The notes below the pieces were generated by a model. The model saw only the letters and a list, made by a program, of their open reading frames with translations. It had not been told where the DNA came from and ran no database searches. A DNA stretch of 64,000 nucleotides from Seminavis robusta. Taxonomy: Eukaryota; Bacillariophyta; Bacillariophyceae; Naviculales; Naviculaceae. The DNA lies in the NCBI GenBank assembly GCA_903772945.1, contig CAICTM010000242.1, positions 1-64,000 of the forward strand, read 5' to 3'. The translations under genes were made by a program, and so were the position numbers. This document shows, one piece after another, positions 61,164 through 64,000 of this stretch (within the stretch, counting starts at the first letter, position 1; the number at the start of each line of letters is the position of its first letter).

Positions 61164-62354
61164 CTACTGACAAAGCGTCTCTTCGTCCAATTCCTGATAA
61201 TATCCAAACGATTGACTCATTTTCAGCAAGTCCCGAGCCTTTCGCTTGTCCACATGACAAAGTTCCCTCCAGTTGAGTGTTTCACGGTGCTCTCGTTCAT
61301 CCTTGTGCAGGTCTTTTTTGGACCTGAATCGGTCTCGACCTTTCTTGAGACGTCGTCGTCGGTTTTGATACTGTTCACGTTTGTATTCCTGTGCTTCCAA
61401 GTAGGACATGACTTCACTGTGCCGAGGTGGCTGGATGCCGACGGAATGAAAGACTTCATCGAGAACGGTGACATTCTTGTCCACAGCCAAGTCTTCCAAA
61501 CGGAATATAGGGACATTGAGATAATTGATAAAGCCATGCCAGTGCAAGTAGATCTCCATGCCTCGGTACACCAAAAACTTGTGCATCTTTTCACTGTCCG
61601 TGTGGTTGGCGCGAGTCTCCCATTCATCCGGAGTAATGCGGAAAAAGTCTCGCAACGTGGACTGGTTGGAAAGATGGATATGTTTGGAAACGTATTTGAC
61701 GTACTGGTCGCTCTTGGCCGTGTCTTCGAGTAGCGGTTCTGTGAATGCCATTGAAGTGAGCGACTTGAGCGGGTCCCGGACCAAATGCCAAATGACTCGG
61801 AATTTGCTCTTGTACAGATGAGTTGGATTGGTATCCCCCACAACGTAATCCTCATCATCAAAGACATGCTTCCAAGACACTTGTCCGCGATTCTGCGGCG
61901 AGTGTGAATCCGTGGTGAGACCGGTCATTCCCACGCGGGTGAACAACTGCTGAATGAATCGAGTGCCACTGCGAGGTGCCGATGTGATGAGGAGTGGCAA
62001 CAAGTGGGAATGTTGTCGTCCTCTCTTGACAGTCTTTTCATCCGTGTTGTGGACATGATTGCAGCAGTCACTGTACAGCGTCGAACGGGTGACAAACATG
62101 GTGCACTGGTACTCGGAGCAGCATTCTTCTCGGTCCGAATTGTCAATGCAATAGTGTTCTCGCTTGTAGCCCTTCTCGCCCTTGTCAAAGTGCTTAATGT
62201 GAGGAGGAGGTGCAAATGCTCTTGCGGCATTGTAGTATCCTTGACTCCAACGAGCCACACACGTGCAGGCGCCAATGGCCACGCCCAGAAAGAGATACTT
62301 GCGAAAGTTTCGTCGTGCGGCGGCGACGCGGGATGGAGGTGTTATCACTGTCAT
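61164..62354 (-). CDS. Golgi-type membrane sulfotransferase
   Basis: 396 residues from the ATG at 62354 (24 open codons lie upstream). Type II topology: short basic N-terminus, membrane helix at about 20-36 (YLFLGVAIGACTCVARW), then a Cys-rich stem (HYCIDNSDREECCSEYQC, DCCNH). The catalytic domain follows: PAPS 5'-phosphosulfate loop TSAPRSGTRFIQ (about 124-135) and 3'-phosphate motif VIWHLVRDPLKSLTS. A region with FRLEDLAVDKN corresponds to the late conserved helix. The C-terminus is very basic (NRRRRLKKGRDRFRSKKD) before a final LLKMSQSFGYYQELDEE, typical of the family's end. It probably sulfates a wall polysaccharide or glycan in the Golgi; acceptor unknown. Confidence 0.82.
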   Translation of the reverse strand: MTVITPPSRVAAARRNFRKYLFLGVAIGACTCVARWSQGYYNAARAFAPPPHIKHFDKGEKGYKREHYCIDNSDREECCSEYQCTMFVTRSTLYSDCCNHVHNTDEKTVKRGRQHSHLLPLLITSAPRSGTRFIQQLFTRVGMTGLTTDSHSPQNRGQVSWKHVFDDEDYVVGDTNPTHLYKSKFRVIWHLVRDPLKSLTSMAFTEPLLEDTAKSDQYVKYVSKHIHLSNQSTLRDFFRITPDEWETRANHTDSEKMHKFLVYRGMEIYLHWHGFINYLNVPIFRLEDLAVDKNVTVLDEVFHSVGIQPPRHSEVMSYLEAQEYKREQYQNRRRRLKKGRDRFRSKKDLHKDEREHRETLNWRELCHVDKRKARDLLKMSQSFGYYQELDEETLCQ

Positions 62355-63553
62355 CTTGGTCAGGCTGTGTGGTTGGGGTCGAAGCGAACGGGAGGCTTGG
62401 TTGGGAGTATTCACAGGTATATGCACCAGCTATCCGGAAAGAAGAGGCGGGCAATCAATTTATGTGAAGTTTACATGATTGCTGGAGGTTGGATGTTGGA
62501 TGCAAATCAATTCGGGATAAACCGAAGGACGCAAAGATCTTGTGGATACCTTTAGGTCGGAGGGACGAAACGTGCCGCTCGCTCTCCGAGCCCGAGAATC
62601 TGGGATCCCTCTCACTAAATGTCGTCGGTTGATCGCCTCAATGCTGCGATGTTTGTTGATGCTGATTGATGCACCGGCGGTACGTGTACCGGTACGACCA
62701 GTGAGTTTATGAAGAACATTGTATCTCGCATCATTATTGTTGCTTGTCCCTCTCTCTCTCATCTGCCAGCCATTCCATTTACTTTGTGATACTACCTTGC
62801 TTGCTAGTCGGTAGCCTTCAAAGTTTGCGCCAGAAATCAGGAATTGAATCCAAACGACAACAATGCCAGAAGCCAAAGCAGCAAGTGTTACACCACAGTC
62901 AATGGACCGTGGCGATGACCAGAAGAAGAGGGCAGAAGAAGCCAAGAGACGACAGCAAAGCGATGCTAGTGAAGATTGTTGTTGCTGCATCTGTTGTGTG
63001 CCTGTCGATGGAGTTCCCGGTCTGGAGTGAAGAATGAATCAATTAATTTGAACGGCAATGAAGATCCATCGTCTCCTGCATTGAAGGTCTCCTTCATTGA
63101 AGAATTGTCGTCTTTCTTCCGCACATGCATATTGTCAACAGTGGTGCGTGAGAATACCGGTACCGGTACGGGAAGTAACTGGACTGCATGTTTTAATTTA
63201 TTAAACTTAGAGTCGACTTCGTTAGTTTGCATCATTGTGCTGCAATACGCTTGCTTGATTCTTACCCGATTAGTTGCTCACGTCGAAACAAGCCTCTCTC
63301 CTCGTCAAGAGGAGGTTTTGGTTTCCATCTCGACATATCGATCTTACCGGTACGGTATACAGCTCGCAATGAGAGGGGGGTCTGTTGCTACCGGTATTTC
63401 CTTCTCCGTACAGAAACTGCGCGGAGGTGCTAGGCAGATGGGCCCATTGCATCGAATCATTCAATCATTCTCTTGCAAGGAGTACTGCTTGTAGAATAGG
63501 CCAGGCTCTTCATCATCAATTAACACCGTGCAGACATTGAAGATGTGGTTTAG
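62355..63553. other. 1.2-kb spacer
   Basis: The left part is the sulfotransferase promoter side. It holds GTACGTGTACCGGTAC at 62680-62695 and ATACCGGTACCGGTAC at 63154-63169. No gene I can support, although first exons of the edge gene could be here. Confidence 0.35.
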
Positions 63554-63700
63554 GAGCAACTATTAAATACCATAGAAGGTTATCTTTCGAGGCATGGCTG
63601 GCTGGTCTCCAGGAAACGACGATGCCATAATATTTTACAGACTTGGGCAAACACGGCAAGCAAGAGGCCGTGTGAAGTGGGTTTGGCAGTGTGGCAGCGG

Positions 63701-64000
63701 GTGAATTTGGATTGTTCAACAGGAAGGTTCCACTGCCTATCCATTGCAGGTCAGGATTGGAGGTGGGCTGCACCAATCGGCGTGGATCATGGAAGTGTGT
63801 ACCGGTACCACTGTACGAACTTTGAACCAGACTACAATACTGCACCTCCACGCCCCCCATTGCGCTTTGTGGAGGCAACAATGATCTTGAGCAGTTTTGA
63901 TCAAAGTTTGTTTGGTCCTGCAGACAAGACGTTGCTTTGGGACCCTCAACTAGCTGCAGTCTTTGCAACCGAGAACGACGAGCTAGTCTGGCTAGAAAGC
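63701..64000 (+). CDS. Partial gene running off the right edge
   Basis: A plus-strand frame is open from about 63554 to the last base. From about 63701 its translation is clearly protein-like: VNLDCSTGRFHCLSIAG, then QDWRWAAPIGVDHGSVYRYH, PPRPPLRFVEATMILSSFDQ, and an acidic Trp-containing end (ATENDELVWLES). There is no in-frame ATG before residue M in ATMILSS, so the coding part probably begins at a splice acceptor (for example TTGCAG at 63744-63749) or in an upstream exon. Family unknown. The 5' boundary is a guess; the end is cut by the window. Confidence 0.5.
   Translation, partial: MNLDCSTGRFHCLSIAGQDWRWAAPIGVDHGSVYRYHCTNFEPDYNTAPPRPPLRFVEATMILSSFDQSLFGPADKTLLWDPQLAAVFATENDELVWLES

Overview
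The window looks like nuclear DNA of a diatom, probably a raphid pennate such as Seminavis or a relative; the genus is inferred from style, not proven. The grounds are protein-level. Five genes begin with a signal peptide whose cleavage site runs into a Phe, the ASAFAP-type bipartite plastid signal of red-lineage algae. There are few and short GT-AG introns, a UGA-containing glutathione peroxidase, LCIB/theta-type carbonic anhydrases, LRR receptor-like and Pro-Thr-repeat cell-surface proteins of diatom style, and spacers full of short palindromes (TACCGGTA, CTAGCTAG).

Layout. 1-8.9 kb is repeat-rich: a diverged direct repeat, an LRR receptor-like gene with an in-frame stop and no 3' end, a small non-autonomous hAT-type element with perfect 8-bp target duplication, and a foldback element carrying ten copies of an 18-bp near-palindrome. 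8.9-14.4 kb holds a secreted Cys-rich protein, a plastid alpha/beta hydrolase, a TPR-like protein and a radical-SAM-like protein without its cluster cysteines. 15.4-16.6 kb is a nested tandem array. 16.8-29.7 kb holds a berberine-bridge-type flavin oxidase, a plastid Lys/Pro-rich protein, a double-C2 zinc-knuckle protein, a selenocysteine glutathione peroxidase (three exons), a secreted hydrophobic protein, a small tautomerase, a plastid membrane protein and an unknown membrane-anchored protein. 30.8-34.5 kb is a mucin-like Pro-Thr-repeat surface protein whose frame is lost in one repeat. 34.5-41.3 kb is gene-poor. 41.3-50.8 kb holds a large coiled-coil protein, a secreted two-exon Cys-rich protein, prefoldin subunit 2, a 6-phosphogluconolactonase and a dual-specificity phosphatase. 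52.8-62.4 kb holds a single-pass Asp/Ser-rich protein, two tandem double-domain theta carbonic anhydrase genes and a Golgi-type sulfotransferase. A partial gene runs off the right edge.

The strongest joint signal is the carbonic anhydrase pair at 55.8-60.0 kb: four LCIB-type domains, all keeping their Cys/Asp/Arg/His/Cys active-site residues, with plastid signals. Upstream of one gene lie three CO2/cAMP-response hexamers (TGACGT, TGACGC, TGACGT) spaced exactly 12 bp apart. This suggests a CO2-responsive carbon-concentrating locus. No single new multi-gene system is evident; the most unusual DNA structures are the foldback palindrome element and the hairpin-cassette array.
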